A DNA stretch of 64,000 nucleotides from Arcobacter suis CECT 7833 (GTDB lineage Bacteria; Campylobacterota; Campylobacteria; Campylobacterales; Arcobacteraceae): NCBI RefSeq assembly GCF_003544815.1, contig NZ_CP032100.1, forward strand, positions 62,001-126,000, in the 5' to 3' direction. The notes below the pieces were generated by a model. The model was not told the DNA's origin, made no database searches, and saw nothing but the letters and a program-made list of their open reading frames with translations. Both the position numbers and the translations under genes were made by a program. Positions 34,863 to 44,877 of this stretch are shown in pieces. Numbering within the stretch: position 1 is the first letter of the stretch; each line of letters starts with the position of its first letter.

Positions 34863-36782
34863 TTATTGAACAAAGATTGTTGGAACTATCATTGGGTATT
34901 TTTTATATTTTCTTGTACAATGTTTTCTTACTACTTTTCTTAATTCATCTTCTAATATTCTATTGTTTTTTAGAATACCTGGTTTAATATTTTCTAAGAA
35001 TATAGTTAATAAATCTTCAATTTCTTTTGAAAAGAATTTATCTTGTTTATCTGAAACTAAACCAAATGAAGTTACTTTTGGTCTTTGAGATAATGTTCTA
35101 TCATCTTCATTTATTTGAGCAACAATCATAACAACACCTTCGTTTGCCATTGTTTGTCTGTCTAAAATTACATCATCAGAAATTTTATGATTTAATTGAT
35201 TATCTATATAAACTTTTCCAGTTTTAACTGTTTTTACTTTTTTTAGATATTTTGGAGTAACTTCAATTTGTTCTCCATCACTCATAATATAAACATTTCT
35301 TTCTAAAACACCACAATCAATACCAGTTTGACCATGTTTTAATGCATGGTTATATTCACCATGAACTGGTAAAAAGAATTTAGGTTTTACAAGTCTAAGC
35401 ATCAATTTTTGTTCTTCTTGAGCAGCATGACCTGATACGTGAATATCTGGATAATCTTGATATGCAACTTTTGCACCAGCTTTTAAAAGATGATTAATAA
35501 TTTCAGAAACACTTCCTTCATTACCAGGAATTGCTTTTGCAGAAAGAATAATTTGATCTTCAGGTTTAATTTTGATATGTCTATGTTCATGAATTGCCAT
35601 TCTATAAAGAGCTGACATTGATTCACCTTGAGAACCAGTTGTTACAATTAAAACTTCTTTATCATTATATTTATTTACTTCATGCGCTTCAATAAATTGA
35701 TCTTTTGGGAATTTAATATAACCAAGATTCATTGCAATCTCAAGATTCTTTTCCATTGATCTTCCAATAACACAAATCTTTCTATTGTATAAAAGTGCTT
35801 TTTCAATTGCTTGAGAAACTCTGTGAATATTTGAAGAAAAAGTTGACATTAAAACTCTTCCTTTTGCATTTTGGAATATTCTATCAAAAGTTGGTCCAAC
35901 AGTTTTTTCTGTTCTTGTAAATCCTGGTGAATGTGAATTTGTTGAATCAGAAGTTAAAACTAAAACACCCTCTTCTCCATAATGTGCAATTCTATGTAAA
36001 TCTGTAGGAAAACCATCAATTGGAGTATGGTCAATTTTAAAGTCACCTGTATGAATCATTGTTCCAGCTGCTGTTTTAACCGCAATACACGATGAATCAA
36101 TAATTGAGTGAGTTACATGCATCCATTCAACTTCAAACTCATTTCCAATTTTAATAGGTGTTCTTTTTTGAATAGCTCTAAATAAAGATCTATGTTCTCT
36201 CATTTTATGTTCATCAAATTTTGAACCAATCATTTCAAGTGGTAATGATGTTCCATACACTGGAAATTGCATCTCTTTAAATAAATAAGGCATTGCACCA
36301 ATGTGATCTTCATGCCCATGTGTAATAATAATTCCAACAATTTTTTCTTTAATTTCTCTAATATAAGTAAAATCAGGGATTAAAATATCTACACCATGCA
36401 TATTTTCATCAGGGAAACTCATACCAACATCAACAATTATTGCTTCATTCTCTGTTTCAATAACCATCATATTTCCACCAATTTCACCTAATCCTCCAAG
36501 TGGAGTAATTTTAAGTTTAGCAGTCGTATTTAAATTTAATTTATAATGTGGATTTAATCTATCTCTATGTATTTTTTCATTTACTAAATAGGCTTTTTTT
36601 AAATCAGTAATCCAACCTTCACCTTTTACTTGAGTCGCTTGTGGATCTTTTGCAACTTTTGGTTTTGGCTTTCTTTTTTTGAAAGGTTTTTTAGTTTCAC
36701 CCTCTGTGTTTTGTGGGTTAGTTTCATTTTGATTAGCTTCATTGCTAACAACAATTTGTTCTTCTTTGTTAATTTCTTCCAT
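34863..36782 (-). CDS. rnj: Ribonuclease J
   Basis: A 639-residue metallo-beta-lactamase/beta-CASP exo- and endoribonuclease, the main mRNA decay enzyme where RNase E is absent. The catalytic metal motif HGHEDHIGAM lies at about residue 156. Later motifs include LVLTSDSTNS, TTGSQGE and HVSGHAAQEE. The first 80 or so residues are a Lys/Glu/Asn-rich extension not present in Bacillus RNase J but typical of Helicobacter. Its start overlaps the end of rsmA by 14 bases and kdsD follows after nine bases. Confidence 0.95.
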   Translation of the reverse strand: MEEINKEEQIVVSNEANQNETNPQNTEGETKKPFKKRKPKPKVAKDPQATQVKGEGWITDLKKAYLVNEKIHRDRLNPHYKLNLNTTAKLKITPLGGLGEIGGNMMVIETENEAIIVDVGMSFPDENMHGVDILIPDFTYIREIKEKIVGIIITHGHEDHIGAMPYLFKEMQFPVYGTSLPLEMIGSKFDEHKMREHRSLFRAIQKRTPIKIGNEFEVEWMHVTHSIIDSSCIAVKTAAGTMIHTGDFKIDHTPIDGFPTDLHRIAHYGEEGVLVLTSDSTNSHSPGFTRTEKTVGPTFDRIFQNAKGRVLMSTFSSNIHRVSQAIEKALLYNRKICVIGRSMEKNLEIAMNLGYIKFPKDQFIEAHEVNKYNDKEVLIVTTGSQGESMSALYRMAIHEHRHIKIKPEDQIILSAKAIPGNEGSVSEIINHLLKAGAKVAYQDYPDIHVSGHAAQEEQKLMLRLVKPKFFLPVHGEYNHALKHGQTGIDCGVLERNVYIMSDGEQIEVTPKYLKKVKTVKTGKVYIDNQLNHKISDDVILDRQTMANEGVVMIVAQINEDDRTLSQRPKVTSFGLVSDKQDKFFSKEIEDLLTIFLENIKPGILKNNRILEDELRKVVRKHCTRKYKKYPMIVPTIFVQ

Positions 36783-37563
36783 CTTTTACCCTTGTATGCA
36801 TTTGGCTATACAAAGATGAACTTACTTCATGAGGTCTAACATTATCATTAATACTTAATTCTTCATAAATTTTAGAGATGGTATTTTTATCTATCACTGA
36901 TGTAAGATTTTTTGAAAGTTTTTTTCTTGGCTGCACAAAACAGGCCTTTAAAAACTTATTAAAATCCTTATCAAGATATTTATCCATATCTTTTTTGATA
37001 TAAAGAATTGAAGATATTATCTTTGGAGGTGGATCAAAAGATTCAGGTGGAACATCAAACAGTATTCTAGAATCAACAGAAATTAATTCCGTGATAATAC
37101 CAAGTGATGAATAATCTTTATCGTTAACTTTCGCAGTAAATTTTTCTGCTACCTCTTTTTGAACCATTACAATAATGTGTTCACAATTTTTATCTTCAAA
37201 TGCTCTTAATATAATGTTTGTTGCAATATAGTACGGTAAGTTTGCAATTAAGTCATATTTACCGTCATTTAGGGTTTTTTGCTTGTCCCAAGCCACTAAA
37301 ACATCTGTGTGAATCAGTTTTAGTTTTTCCTCTTTTATTTCTATTGCGAACTTAGACTTTAAGATACCAATTAAATCAGTATCAACTTCATAAGCAGTCA
37401 TATCTTTGTACTTGACTAAATTTTTGGTCAAATCACCTAATCCAGGCCCAATTTCCACCATATAATTATTGTTGTTGGGCATCGATTGGATGATCTTATC
37501 CAAAATAGTCGTATCTTTTAAAAAGTTTTGTCCGTATTGTTTTTTTGCTTTTACTTTTTCCAT
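36769..37563 (-). CDS. rsmA: 16S rRNA dimethyladenosine transferase
   Basis: The 264-residue KsgA/RsmA methyltransferase that dimethylates A1518 and A1519 of 16S rRNA late in 30S assembly. It has the start AKKQYGQNFLKD, the SAM motif VEIGPGLGDLTKNL, the target-base motif NLPYYIATNI and the C-terminal QPRKKLSKNL. It is the first gene of the leftward rsmA-rnj-kdsD run and is divergent from hisF. Confidence 0.96.
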   Translation of the reverse strand: MEKVKAKKQYGQNFLKDTTILDKIIQSMPNNNNYMVEIGPGLGDLTKNLVKYKDMTAYEVDTDLIGILKSKFAIEIKEEKLKLIHTDVLVAWDKQKTLNDGKYDLIANLPYYIATNIILRAFEDKNCEHIIVMVQKEVAEKFTAKVNDKDYSSLGIITELISVDSRILFDVPPESFDPPPKIISSILYIKKDMDKYLDKDFNKFLKACFVQPRKKLSKNLTSVIDKNTISKIYEELSINDNVRPHEVSSSLYSQMHTRVKDGRN

Positions 37564-37636
37564 AATTGCAAGGAGTATATCTGCTTTTAACTTACAATTA
37601 GATAAGATAATATTTAGTAATTAAGAAGGATTTTAG

Positions 37637-38398
37637 TTGAGTAGTTTTGCAAAAAGAATAATACCATGTTTAGATGTTGATAATGGAAGAGTTGTAAAAG
37701 GGGTAAATTTTGTTGGACTTCGTGATGCTGGTGATCCAGTTGAAGTTGCAAAAAGATATAACGCTGAAGGAGCTGACGAGCTTACTTTTTTAGATATTAC
37801 AGCTAGCCATGAAAATAGAGGAACTATTGTTGACATTGTAAAACAAGTTGCTAAAGAAGTATTTATTCCTTTAACCGTTGGTGGAGGAATTAGAAAACTT
37901 GAAGATATTTATGCTTTATTAAATGTGGGTTGTGACAAAGTTTCTATAAATTCTTCAGCTGTTTCAAATCCAAACTTAATAAATGAAAGCTCAAAAAGAT
38001 TTGGTTCACAATGTATTGTTGTAGCAATTGATGTAAAAAGAGTTGCTGATGGCTCATATCATGTTTTTGTAAAAGGTGGACGAGAAGATACGGGTCTTGA
38101 TGCACTAGCTTGGGCAAAAGAGGTTTATGATAGAGGTTGTGGAGAAATACTATTAACTTCTATGGACACTGATGGTGCAAAAACAGGATTTGAATTAAAT
38201 ATTACTGGTCAAATTTCAAAACTTGTAGACATTCCAGTAATTGCAAGCGGTGGTGCTGGAACAATGGAACACATAAAAGAGGCTTTTGAATGTGGAGCAA
38301 GTGCAGCATTAGCCGCTTCAATTTTTCACTTTAAAGAGATAGATATTATGGATTTAAAAAGATATTTAAGAGCAAATAATATTCCAGTAAGGATATAA
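37637..38398 (+). CDS. hisF: Imidazole glycerol phosphate synthase cyclase subunit
   Basis: A 253-residue TIM-barrel subunit that cyclises PRFAR to imidazole glycerol phosphate and AICAR in histidine synthesis. Canonical motifs: [18 protein letters not shown] with the catalytic Asp, [33 protein letters not shown] with the second catalytic Asp, and [11 protein letters not shown]. The start is a TTG at 37637 with AAGAAGGA six bases upstream. hisH is not adjacent. Confidence 0.97.
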   Translation: MSSFAKRIIPCLDVDNGRVVKGVNFVGLRDAGDPVEVAKRYNAEGADELTFLDITASHENRGTIVDIVKQVAKEVFIPLTVGGGIRKLEDIYALLNVGCDKVSINSSAVSNPNLINESSKRFGSQCIVVAIDVKRVADGSYHVFVKGGREDTGLDALAWAKEVYDRGCGEILLTSMDTDGAKTGFELNITGQISKLVDIPVIASGGAGTMEHIKEAFECGASAALAASIFHFKEIDIMDLKRYLRANNIPVRI

Positions 38399-38399
38399 A

Positions 38400-39092
38400 A
38401 TGATGAAAAAAAGATTTTTTATAGCGGCACTTTTATTACCAATTTTAGGATTTTCTTACGAATTAAATTTTAATAAAAGTTTTACAAAAGTTGTAAATCC
38501 TGATTTATTAACAACAAATATTACAATTAGTGTTGAGAAAAAAGATGAAAATAAAGTAAATAGTGAAATAGAAAAATTTAGTGATTTTTTAAAAAAAACA
38601 AATGATGTAATTCTTAAAAATGGTAGTTTTACATTAAGTCCTAAATATAAATATCATGATAATAAACAAGAATTTATAGGTTATGTTGGAAATTTAAGAT
38701 ATACAGCTGAATCAAAAAATGCAAAAGATTTAAATGTTTTTATGGATAAATTAATTTCAATAAAAAACGGCATCAAATCAGATGAAGTAAAACTTAATAT
38801 CTCAAATGTTTCTTGGAAAACAAGTGATAATTTAGAAAATAAGAATTTTGATGATTTAAGACTTGAAGCTATAAATTGGATTGATAGTTACGCAAAAACT
38901 CTTTCTTCACAAGTTTCTAAATATTGTGAAGTTTCAAAAATAAATATTTTTGAAACAAACACAGGAAATGTAGTCTATGCAAGGTCTGAAATGGCATATT
39001 CAGGTATGTCAAAATCAATGGCAGATATAGCACCAATTAATAGTGAACAAAATATAACAATCAATCCAAATTTTATATTGGAATGTAAATGA
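38400..39092 (+). CDS. Exported SIMPL (DUF541)-like protein
   Basis: A 230-residue periplasmic protein of unknown function. Residues 1-19 form a signal peptide (MMKKRFFIAALLLPILGFS). The body has the alternating strand-helix pattern of SIMPL/DUF541 domains, with NITISVEKKDENKVNSEIEKF and a final NITINPNFILECK. It begins one base after hisF and overlaps the next gene by four bases. Confidence 0.65.
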   Translation: MMKKRFFIAALLLPILGFSYELNFNKSFTKVVNPDLLTTNITISVEKKDENKVNSEIEKFSDFLKKTNDVILKNGSFTLSPKYKYHDNKQEFIGYVGNLRYTAESKNAKDLNVFMDKLISIKNGIKSDEVKLNISNVSWKTSDNLENKNFDDLRLEAINWIDSYAKTLSSQVSKYCEVSKINIFETNTGNVVYARSEMAYSGMSKSMADIAPINSEQNITINPNFILECK

Positions 39093-39625
39093 TTATATGT
39101 GCTGGAAGAAATGAAACTTTTCATTTCGCTCACCCAATAGGGGTAGGTCTAATCGAATCTGCTATAAATCTTACAAGAATGTGTTTATTTAATAAACCAG
39201 AATATCTACTTTTTGTTGGAAGTGCAGGCTCTTACGGTAATCATCAGATTTTTGAAATAGTTGAATCAAAAAGAGCTTCGAATATAGAATTAGGATTTTT
39301 AACACAAAGTGCATATACTCCTTTAGATAATGTACTTGAATCTGAAAATAAGTTTGCGAGAAATGACACGATTGTAAACTCTTCAAATTATATATCAACA
39401 AATGAAAAACTTTGTAAAGAGTTTTTAGATTATGGAGTTGGAATTGAAAATATGGAGTTTTTTTCAATTTTAAGTGTTGCAAAAGAGTTTGAAATTCCAG
39501 TTGCTGGAATATTCGTAATAACAAACTATACAAATGAAAATGCCCATGAAGATTTTATAAAGAATCACAAAGAGGCAATGGATAAACTAACAAAATATTT
39601 ACTTGAAAAAAATATAATAAAATAA
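39089..39625 (+). CDS. Short nucleoside phosphorylase / MTA-SAH nucleosidase-like protein
   Basis: A 178-residue protein. The segments FAHPIGVGLIES, EYLLFVGSAGSYG, GVGIENMEFFSILSVAKEF and AGIFVITNYTNENAHEDF match the purine-nucleoside phosphorylase fold, including the E-ME base-binding region. It is clearly shorter than MTA/SAH nucleosidase (about 230 residues), with the N-terminal strand region reduced, so its activity is uncertain. The start is set by the four-base overlap with the SIMPL-like gene. Confidence 0.7.
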   Translation: MIICAGRNETFHFAHPIGVGLIESAINLTRMCLFNKPEYLLFVGSAGSYGNHQIFEIVESKRASNIELGFLTQSAYTPLDNVLESENKFARNDTIVNSSNYISTNEKLCKEFLDYGVGIENMEFFSILSVAKEFEIPVAGIFVITNYTNENAHEDFIKNHKEAMDKLTKYLLEKNIIK

Positions 39626-39647
39626 ATAAAATATTGGACAAATTATA

Positions 39648-40730
39648 ATGGCAAAAGAAGAGTTATCATCTATATATGATTACACATTAGATGAATTAAA
39701 AGAGAAATTAAAACCATCATTTAGAGCAAAACAAGTTTATAACTGGCTTTATAAAAAGTATGTTAGTTCTTATGATGAAATGAAAAATATACCAAAAGAT
39801 TTATTAGATGATTTAAAAACAAATTATCCACTTGATATTATGCAAATTGTAAAAAAAGAACAAAGTGTTGATGGAAGTATAAAATATCTTTTTAAATTAA
39901 GAGATAACCACACCGTAGAAGCTGTTTTACTTTTGATGAAAGAGAAAAAAAAAGATGAAGATGGGAATATTGTAAGAAGTGAAAAATACACTGTTTGTAT
40001 TTCATCTCAAGTTGGATGTAAAGTTGGATGTAGTTTTTGTTTAACTGCAAAAGGTGGATTTGTACGAAATCTTACAGTGGGAGAATATATAGCTCAAATT
40101 GTAAATATCAAAAGAGATAATGATATAGCTGAAAATAAAGCTTTAAATATCGTTTATATGGGGATGGGTGAGCCACTTGATAACTTTGATAATTTTATAA
40201 AAGCTGTTAGTATTTTTTCTGAACTTGATGGATTGGCGATTAGTAGAAGAAGGCAAACTGTTTCAACTTCTGGGATTGCGTCAAAAATAGAAAAATTAGG
40301 AAAAATTGATTTAGGAATACAGTTGGCAATTTCACTTCATGCGGTTGATGATGAGTTAAGAAGTGAACTAATTCCAATGAATAAAGCTTATAACATTGCT
40401 TCAATTATTGATGCTGTTAAAAAATTCCCAATAGATACAAGAAAAAAAGTTATGTTTGAGTATTTAGTAATTAAAAACAAAAATGATTCACTAGATGCTG
40501 CAAAAAAACTTGTAAAACTTCTAAATGGAATACAATCAAAAGTGAATTTAATTTTCTTTAATCCATATCCTGGAACTACATATCAGCGACCAGAAGTGGA
40601 AGATATGCTAAGATTCAAAGATTATTTAAATGAAAAAAGCGTAATTTGTACGATTAGAGAATCAAAAGGCTTAGATATAAGTGCAGCTTGTGGACAGTTA
40701 AAGGAGAAAGAAGCAAATGGGAATTCTTGA
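39648..40730 (+). CDS. rlmN: Dual-specificity rRNA/tRNA m2A methyltransferase
   Basis: A 360-residue radical SAM enzyme that methylates C2 of A2503 in 23S rRNA and A37 of some tRNAs. The radical SAM cluster cysteines are C124, C128 and C131 in GCKVGCSFC. The other features are [10 protein letters not shown] and the C-terminal catalytic Cys C348 in SAACGQL. The N-terminal [15 protein letters not shown] block is the usual RNA-binding helix set. A small membrane-peptide gene overlaps its last 14 bases. Confidence 0.96.
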   Translation: MAKEELSSIYDYTLDELKEKLKPSFRAKQVYNWLYKKYVSSYDEMKNIPKDLLDDLKTNYPLDIMQIVKKEQSVDGSIKYLFKLRDNHTVEAVLLLMKEKKKDEDGNIVRSEKYTVCISSQVGCKVGCSFCLTAKGGFVRNLTVGEYIAQIVNIKRDNDIAENKALNIVYMGMGEPLDNFDNFIKAVSIFSELDGLAISRRRQTVSTSGIASKIEKLGKIDLGIQLAISLHAVDDELRSELIPMNKAYNIASIIDAVKKFPIDTRKKVMFEYLVIKNKNDSLDAAKKLVKLLNGIQSKVNLIFFNPYPGTTYQRPEVEDMLRFKDYLNEKSVICTIRESKGLDISAACGQLKEKEANGNS

Positions 40731-40818
40731 AATATCATTACTAGTATTTATAGCAATTGTTGCAATTGTTACAGGCGTAGGATTTTATATACAAAATAAA
40801 AAAGAAGAGGAGAAATAA
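40717..40818 (+). CDS. 33-residue single-helix membrane peptide
   Basis: A small open frame overlapping the end of rlmN. The product starts [18 protein letters not shown], has one predicted membrane helix (residues about 5-25) and a charged tail of Lys and Glu. AAGGAG at 40701-40706 lies ten bases before the ATG, and AGGAG inside its end can serve gltX, whose start is five bases after the stop. Function unknown. Confidence 0.6.
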   Translation: MGILEISLLVFIAIVAIVTGVGFYIQNKKEEEK

Positions 40819-40822
40819 TTTA

Positions 40823-42232
40823 ATGGCAATTACAAGATTCGCACCAAGTCCAACGGGATATTTACATATTGGTGGGCTAAGAACATCACTTTATAACTAT
40901 TTATGGGCTAGAAAAACAAATGGTGAATTTAGACTAAGAATTGAAGATACAGATACAGCAAGAAACAATGAAGAAGCAATGAAAGCAATCATTAGTGCAT
41001 TTGATTGGGTTGGATTAAATTATGATGGTGAAGTATTTTATCAATCAAAAAGAACAGATATTTATAAAGTTTATATTGACAAACTTTTAGAAAATGGAAA
41101 TGCTTATAAATGTTATATGAGTAGAGATGAACTGGATAGCCTAAGAGCTTCTCAAGAAGCAGCAAAACAAAATCCAAGGTATGATGGAACTTGGAGACCT
41201 GAAGCTGGAAAAGTATTACCACAAATTCCAGCAGGAATAGAGCCAGTTATTAGAATAAAAGCTCCATTATCTGGAACTATTGAATTTGAAGATGGTGTAA
41301 AAGGTAGTATGAAATTTGATGCTAATCAAGTTGATGATTTTGTAATCGCAAGAAGCAATGGAATGCCAACATATAACTTTGTTGTTGCTATTGATGATGC
41401 ATTAATGAATATGACAGATGTAATCAGAGGTGATGACCACTTATCAAATACTCCAAAACAAATTGTTGTTTATAATGCATTAGGATTTAAAGTTCCTAAG
41501 TTTTATCATGTTCCAATGATTAATAATCCATCAGGTAAAAAACTATCTAAAAGAGATGGTGCTATGGATGTTATGGATTATAAAAATCTAGGATATTTAC
41601 CAGAAGCTTTACTTAACTTTTTAGTAAGACTTGGTTGGTCAAATGGTGACCAAGAGATTTTCTCAATGGAAGAGATGTTAGAGCTATTTGATCCTTCAAA
41701 TATAAATAAATCTTCTTCATCATACAATGGAGAAAAACTTTTATGGTTAAATTCTGAATATATAAAAGCTGTTTCAAATGAAAGATTAATCGAAGAGTTA
41801 AAGTTTTTTGATTTAGATTTATCTCATCATCCAAAAAGAACTGAGTTATTAGACTTATCAAAACAAAGAGCTCAAACAATCGTTGAATTAAAAAAATCAA
41901 TTACTGATATTTTAGATGTTCCAACTTCTTATGAAGAAGCGGGAGTTAAAAAATTTGTAAAAGAAGATACAAAAGATTTTTTAGAAAAATATCTTGAATT
42001 ATTAGAAAAAAACAAAGAAGATTTATATAATGTTGAAAATGTTGAAGAAATTACAAAACCATTTATTGCTGAAAATGGACTAAAATTTCCACAATTATTT
42101 CAGCCAATTAGAATAGCATTAACAGGTGGAACACAAGCCCCTTCTGTTTATGACATTATCGCAATACTCGGTTTTAACGAAGTTTCTTCAAGGTTAAAAG
42201 AAGCCTTAAAAAGAAATTTTCAAAATACTTGA
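40823..42232 (+). CDS. gltX: Glutamyl-tRNA synthetase
   Basis: A 469-residue class I aminoacyl-tRNA synthetase. The HIGH-like motif is HIGG at H15 in PSPTGYLHIGGLRTSLYNYL, and the KMSKS-like motif is KLSKRDGA. There is the usual RLRIEDTD block and an anticodon-binding helical domain at the C-terminus. Many Campylobacterota carry two GluRS copies, one charging tRNA-Gln for correction by GatCAB; I cannot tell which this is. Confidence 0.95.
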   Translation: MAITRFAPSPTGYLHIGGLRTSLYNYLWARKTNGEFRLRIEDTDTARNNEEAMKAIISAFDWVGLNYDGEVFYQSKRTDIYKVYIDKLLENGNAYKCYMSRDELDSLRASQEAAKQNPRYDGTWRPEAGKVLPQIPAGIEPVIRIKAPLSGTIEFEDGVKGSMKFDANQVDDFVIARSNGMPTYNFVVAIDDALMNMTDVIRGDDHLSNTPKQIVVYNALGFKVPKFYHVPMINNPSGKKLSKRDGAMDVMDYKNLGYLPEALLNFLVRLGWSNGDQEIFSMEEMLELFDPSNINKSSSSYNGEKLLWLNSEYIKAVSNERLIEELKFFDLDLSHHPKRTELLDLSKQRAQTIVELKKSITDILDVPTSYEEAGVKKFVKEDTKDFLEKYLELLEKNKEDLYNVENVEEITKPFIAENGLKFPQLFQPIRIALTGGTQAPSVYDIIAILGFNEVSSRLKEALKRNFQNT

Positions 42233-42249
42233 TTATTTAAAAATAATCT

Positions 42250-42258
42250 GGCATAATA
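42250..42258 (+). promoter_or_regulatory. Extended -10 promoter of the RRM gene
   Basis: TGgCATAAT, 28 bases before the RRM gene ATG, with AAAGGA as ribosome-binding site between. Confidence 0.45.
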
Positions 42259-42285
42259 GCTGTACATTTACAAAGGACAAAATAG

Positions 42286-42552
42286 ATGAATATTTACGTA
42301 GGAAATTTATCATATAGAACAAATGATAAAGATTTAGAAGAGCTTTTCTCAAAGTTTGGTGCAGTAAAAAGTGCAAAAGTTATAATGGATAGAGAAACAG
42401 GAAAATCAAAAGGTTTTGGTTTTATTGAAATGGAAGATTCATCAGCTGGTACTAAAGCAATCGAAGCTTTAAATGGTAATGAGAGCGAAGGTAGAACTTT
42501 AAGAGTTAACGAAGCGAAACCAAGAGAAGAAAGACCTAGAAGACAATTCTAA
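42286..42552 (+). CDS. RRM-domain RNA-binding protein
   Basis: An 88-residue protein that is almost entirely one RNA-recognition motif. RNP2 is IYVGNLSY at residues 2-9 and RNP1 is KGFGFIEM near residue 45, with the aromatic residues in place. A short Arg/Glu/Pro tail (PREERPRRQF) follows. Single-RRM proteins like this occur in Helicobacter and cyanobacteria and bind RNA; the targets are unknown. It has its own promoter and terminator. Confidence 0.93.
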   Translation: MNIYVGNLSYRTNDKDLEELFSKFGAVKSAKVIMDRETGKSKGFGFIEMEDSSAGTKAIEALNGNESEGRTLRVNEAKPREERPRRQF

Positions 42553-42560
42553 TTTAAAAA

Positions 42561-42597
42561 AAGTAGTGCTTTTTTTTAAAAACACTACTTCCTTTTT
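42561..42597 (+). terminator. Rho-independent terminator of the RRM gene
   Basis: AAGTAGTG and CACTACTT form an 8-base-pair stem around a T/A-rich loop, followed by CCTTTTT. Confidence 0.75.
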
Positions 42598-42632
42598 ATA
42601 CAACTTAAAAACATCCAAAGAAAGTCTCTATT

Positions 42633-43295
42633 ATGAAAATTTTATTATTAGAAGACGATTTAATGCTTAATGAAATTATAGAAGAACATTTAGTTTCACA
42701 AAAACACGAGATTACAACCGTTTTTACGGGTTTAGAAGCACAAGATTTACTGTACAGCCAAAAATTCGATTTACTACTTTTAGATGTAAATGTTCCTATT
42801 CTTAATGGTTTTGAACTATTAAAAGAGTTGCGACAAAAAGAGATTTATACACCAGCCATATTTTTAACTTCCCTAAATCAAGTTAGTGACATTGAAGAGG
42901 GATTTAAATCTGGCTGTGATGACTACATAAAAAAACCTTTCGAACTTAAAGAGTTGGATATTAGAATAAATAATATAAAACGACTTTTTAACATCAATCC
43001 AAACAATTTAATTGAAATATCAAAAGATACATTTTTAGATGTTGATAATTTGCTTATTATAAAAAATGATAAACAGATTCATATAGCAAAAAAAGAGTGT
43101 GAAGTTTTACAATATTTAATTAAAAATAGTAATAAACAAGTTAGTCAAGAAGAGCTTAGTTCAAATGTTTGGAGTTATGAAGATTCCCCAAGTGCTGCTA
43201 CAATTAGAACATATATAAAAAATCTTAGAAAGATTTTAGGTGATGAATATATCATAAATCTAAGAGGAGTTGGTTATCGATTTAACAAGCAGTGA
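42633..43295 (+). CDS. CusR-like response regulator of the metal efflux locus
   Basis: A 220-residue OmpR-family regulator. The receiver domain has E7, D8 and D9, the phosphoacceptor D51 in LLLLDVNVP, and the Lys in YIKKPFE. The C-terminal winged helix contains HIAKKECEVLQYLI and TIRTYIKNLRKIL. Its end overlaps the kinase gene by 26 bases. Its position 1.2 kb before the CusCBA-like genes suggests it switches them on in response to copper or silver (inference). Confidence 0.88.
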   Translation: MKILLLEDDLMLNEIIEEHLVSQKHEITTVFTGLEAQDLLYSQKFDLLLLDVNVPILNGFELLKELRQKEIYTPAIFLTSLNQVSDIEEGFKSGCDDYIKKPFELKELDIRINNIKRLFNINPNNLIEISKDTFLDVDNLLIIKNDKQIHIAKKECEVLQYLIKNSNKQVSQEELSSNVWSYEDSPSAATIRTYIKNLRKILGDEYIINLRGVGYRFNKQ

Positions 43296-44424
43296 AAAGA
43301 GTACATATCTAAGATTTTTATTTTTGTATTTAGGTTCTTCTTTTGTTTTAATGATTTTTATTGCAACTCTTTATTATCAAAATGAAAAAATACTTTATTA
43401 TGATTTAACTAAATCAAATATGCAAAATGAAGTTTCAAAAATTTCTTCTTTAATTATTCTTTCACATATGGGTGGAAATAAATTTGATAAAGAAAAATTA
43501 CTCGAAACAGAAAATTATAAAATCTCTTTTTATGACAAAAATCAAAATAAAATATTTGGAAATCTAGATGAAAATATTAATTTTTCAAAAAAGATTATTG
43601 ATACAAAAAATAGTTTTATTTTAGTAGATGATTCAGTTTTAGGGCATTTGGATATATATTATATTGCTTTAAAAGAGAATATGTATTTTAAAAAAATAGA
43701 AGAATTAAAACTAAATATTATTAGTATATTTTTTATTATTTATTTAATTATTGCACTTATTGGATTTTATTTAGCAAAACTTTTTTTGAGACCTATTCGT
43801 GAAGAAAGAGTAAAATTAAATAACTTTATAAAAGATACAACCCACGAATTAAATACTCCAATTAGTGCTATTTTGATGTCAACTGAAAACAAAAATCTAA
43901 GCGAAAAACAAATAGAAAGAGTAAGAATTAGTGCAAAAAGAGTTTCTGAAATTTATAGTGATTTGACATATTTGTTTTTAGAAAATAAAGAGACAATTAA
44001 AAATATTCAAGAGTTTAATTTAAAAGATTTGATAAGTGAACAAATGGAATATTTGGATTTAATTGCCACAAAAAAAAGAGTTAAAATAAATAAAACTATT
44101 GAAGATTTTGATTATAAAATAGATAAAGATGATTTTATTAGAATCTTTAATAATTTAGTTTCAAATGCTATAAAATACAATAAAATAAGTGGAGTAATAG
44201 ATATTTCACTAAAAAATAATATATTAAAAATATCAGATAGTGGCATTGGTATAGAAAAAGATAAAATTAATGATATTTACAAAAGATATTACAGAGCAAC
44301 AAATGAACAAGGTGGTTTTGGTATTGGTTTGAATATTGTAAGTTATATTTGCAGTTTTTATAAAATAAAAATCACTGTTGATTCACAAATAAATAAAGGA
44401 ACAACTTTCAGTTTAACTTTTTAG
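43270..44424 (+). CDS. CusS-like sensor histidine kinase
   Basis: A 384-residue membrane kinase. Two transmembrane segments (about 15-35 and 150-172) enclose a periplasmic sensor of about 115 residues that I do not recognise. The phosphoacceptor is H192 in DTTHELNTPISAIL. The N-box is NNLVSNAIKYN and the G-boxes are SDSGIGIEKD and GGFGIGLNIV. The start is uncertain: no ATG or GTG exists before the first helix. TTG at 43270 directly abuts the site AAGAGGAG (43262-43269), while the ATC at 43276 would have better spacing. Confidence 0.85.
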   Translation: MVIDLTSSEKSTYLRFLFLYLGSSFVLMIFIATLYYQNEKILYYDLTKSNMQNEVSKISSLIILSHMGGNKFDKEKLLETENYKISFYDKNQNKIFGNLDENINFSKKIIDTKNSFILVDDSVLGHLDIYYIALKENMYFKKIEELKLNIISIFFIIYLIIALIGFYLAKLFLRPIREERVKLNNFIKDTTHELNTPISAILMSTENKNLSEKQIERVRISAKRVSEIYSDLTYLFLENKETIKNIQEFNLKDLISEQMEYLDLIATKKRVKINKTIEDFDYKIDKDDFIRIFNNLVSNAIKYNKISGVIDISLKNNILKISDSGIGIEKDKINDIYKRYYRATNEQGGFGIGLNIVSYICSFYKIKITVDSQINKGTTFSLTF

Positions 44425-44493
44425 GTTCTCTACACTTTAACTACTCACAAAAAAAATAAAATACTCTTAATTTAATACTACAGGAGTATATCA

Positions 44494-44877
44494 ATGCAAA
44501 ATATAATCAAAATAGTTTTAGGAATTTTTCTTACATTTACTTTTTTAAATGCTGAACTTTTAGAGCAAAATGGTGAAAAAGATGGCTTTAATGTAAAACT
44601 TACTTCAACAAAAGCTTTAGTTGCTGGAAGTAATGAATTTTTAGTTGAATTATCAAAAGATTCAAAAGTTGTTGAAACTGCTAAAGTAAAAGCAAAGTTC
44701 TTTATGCCTGAAATGCCAGGAATGCCTTATATGGAATCAGAAGATAATGCTACTTTAGTTAATGGAGTTTATAAAATGAATATAAATCTTCCAATGAGTG
44801 GAACTTGGCAATATCAACTAAAGTTTAAAACAGATGACGGAGTTGTTCATACTATTAAAGGTAGTGTGAATTTATAA
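44494..44877 (+). CDS. Exported YtkA/FixH-like protein, Met-rich
   Basis: A 127-residue periplasmic protein. Residues 1-20 are a signal peptide. The rest is a small beta-sandwich of the YtkA type. The segment FFMPEMPGMPYMES has four methionines spaced as in copper-binding loops. It opens the efflux operon: its stop overlaps the start of the TolC-family gene by one base. A role in delivering or sensing periplasmic Cu(I) is inferred from motif and position. Confidence 0.75.
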   Translation: MQNIIKIVLGIFLTFTFLNAELLEQNGEKDGFNVKLTSTKALVAGSNEFLVELSKDSKVVETAKVKAKFFMPEMPGMPYMESEDNATLVNGVYKMNINLPMSGTWQYQLKFKTDDGVVHTIKGSVNL

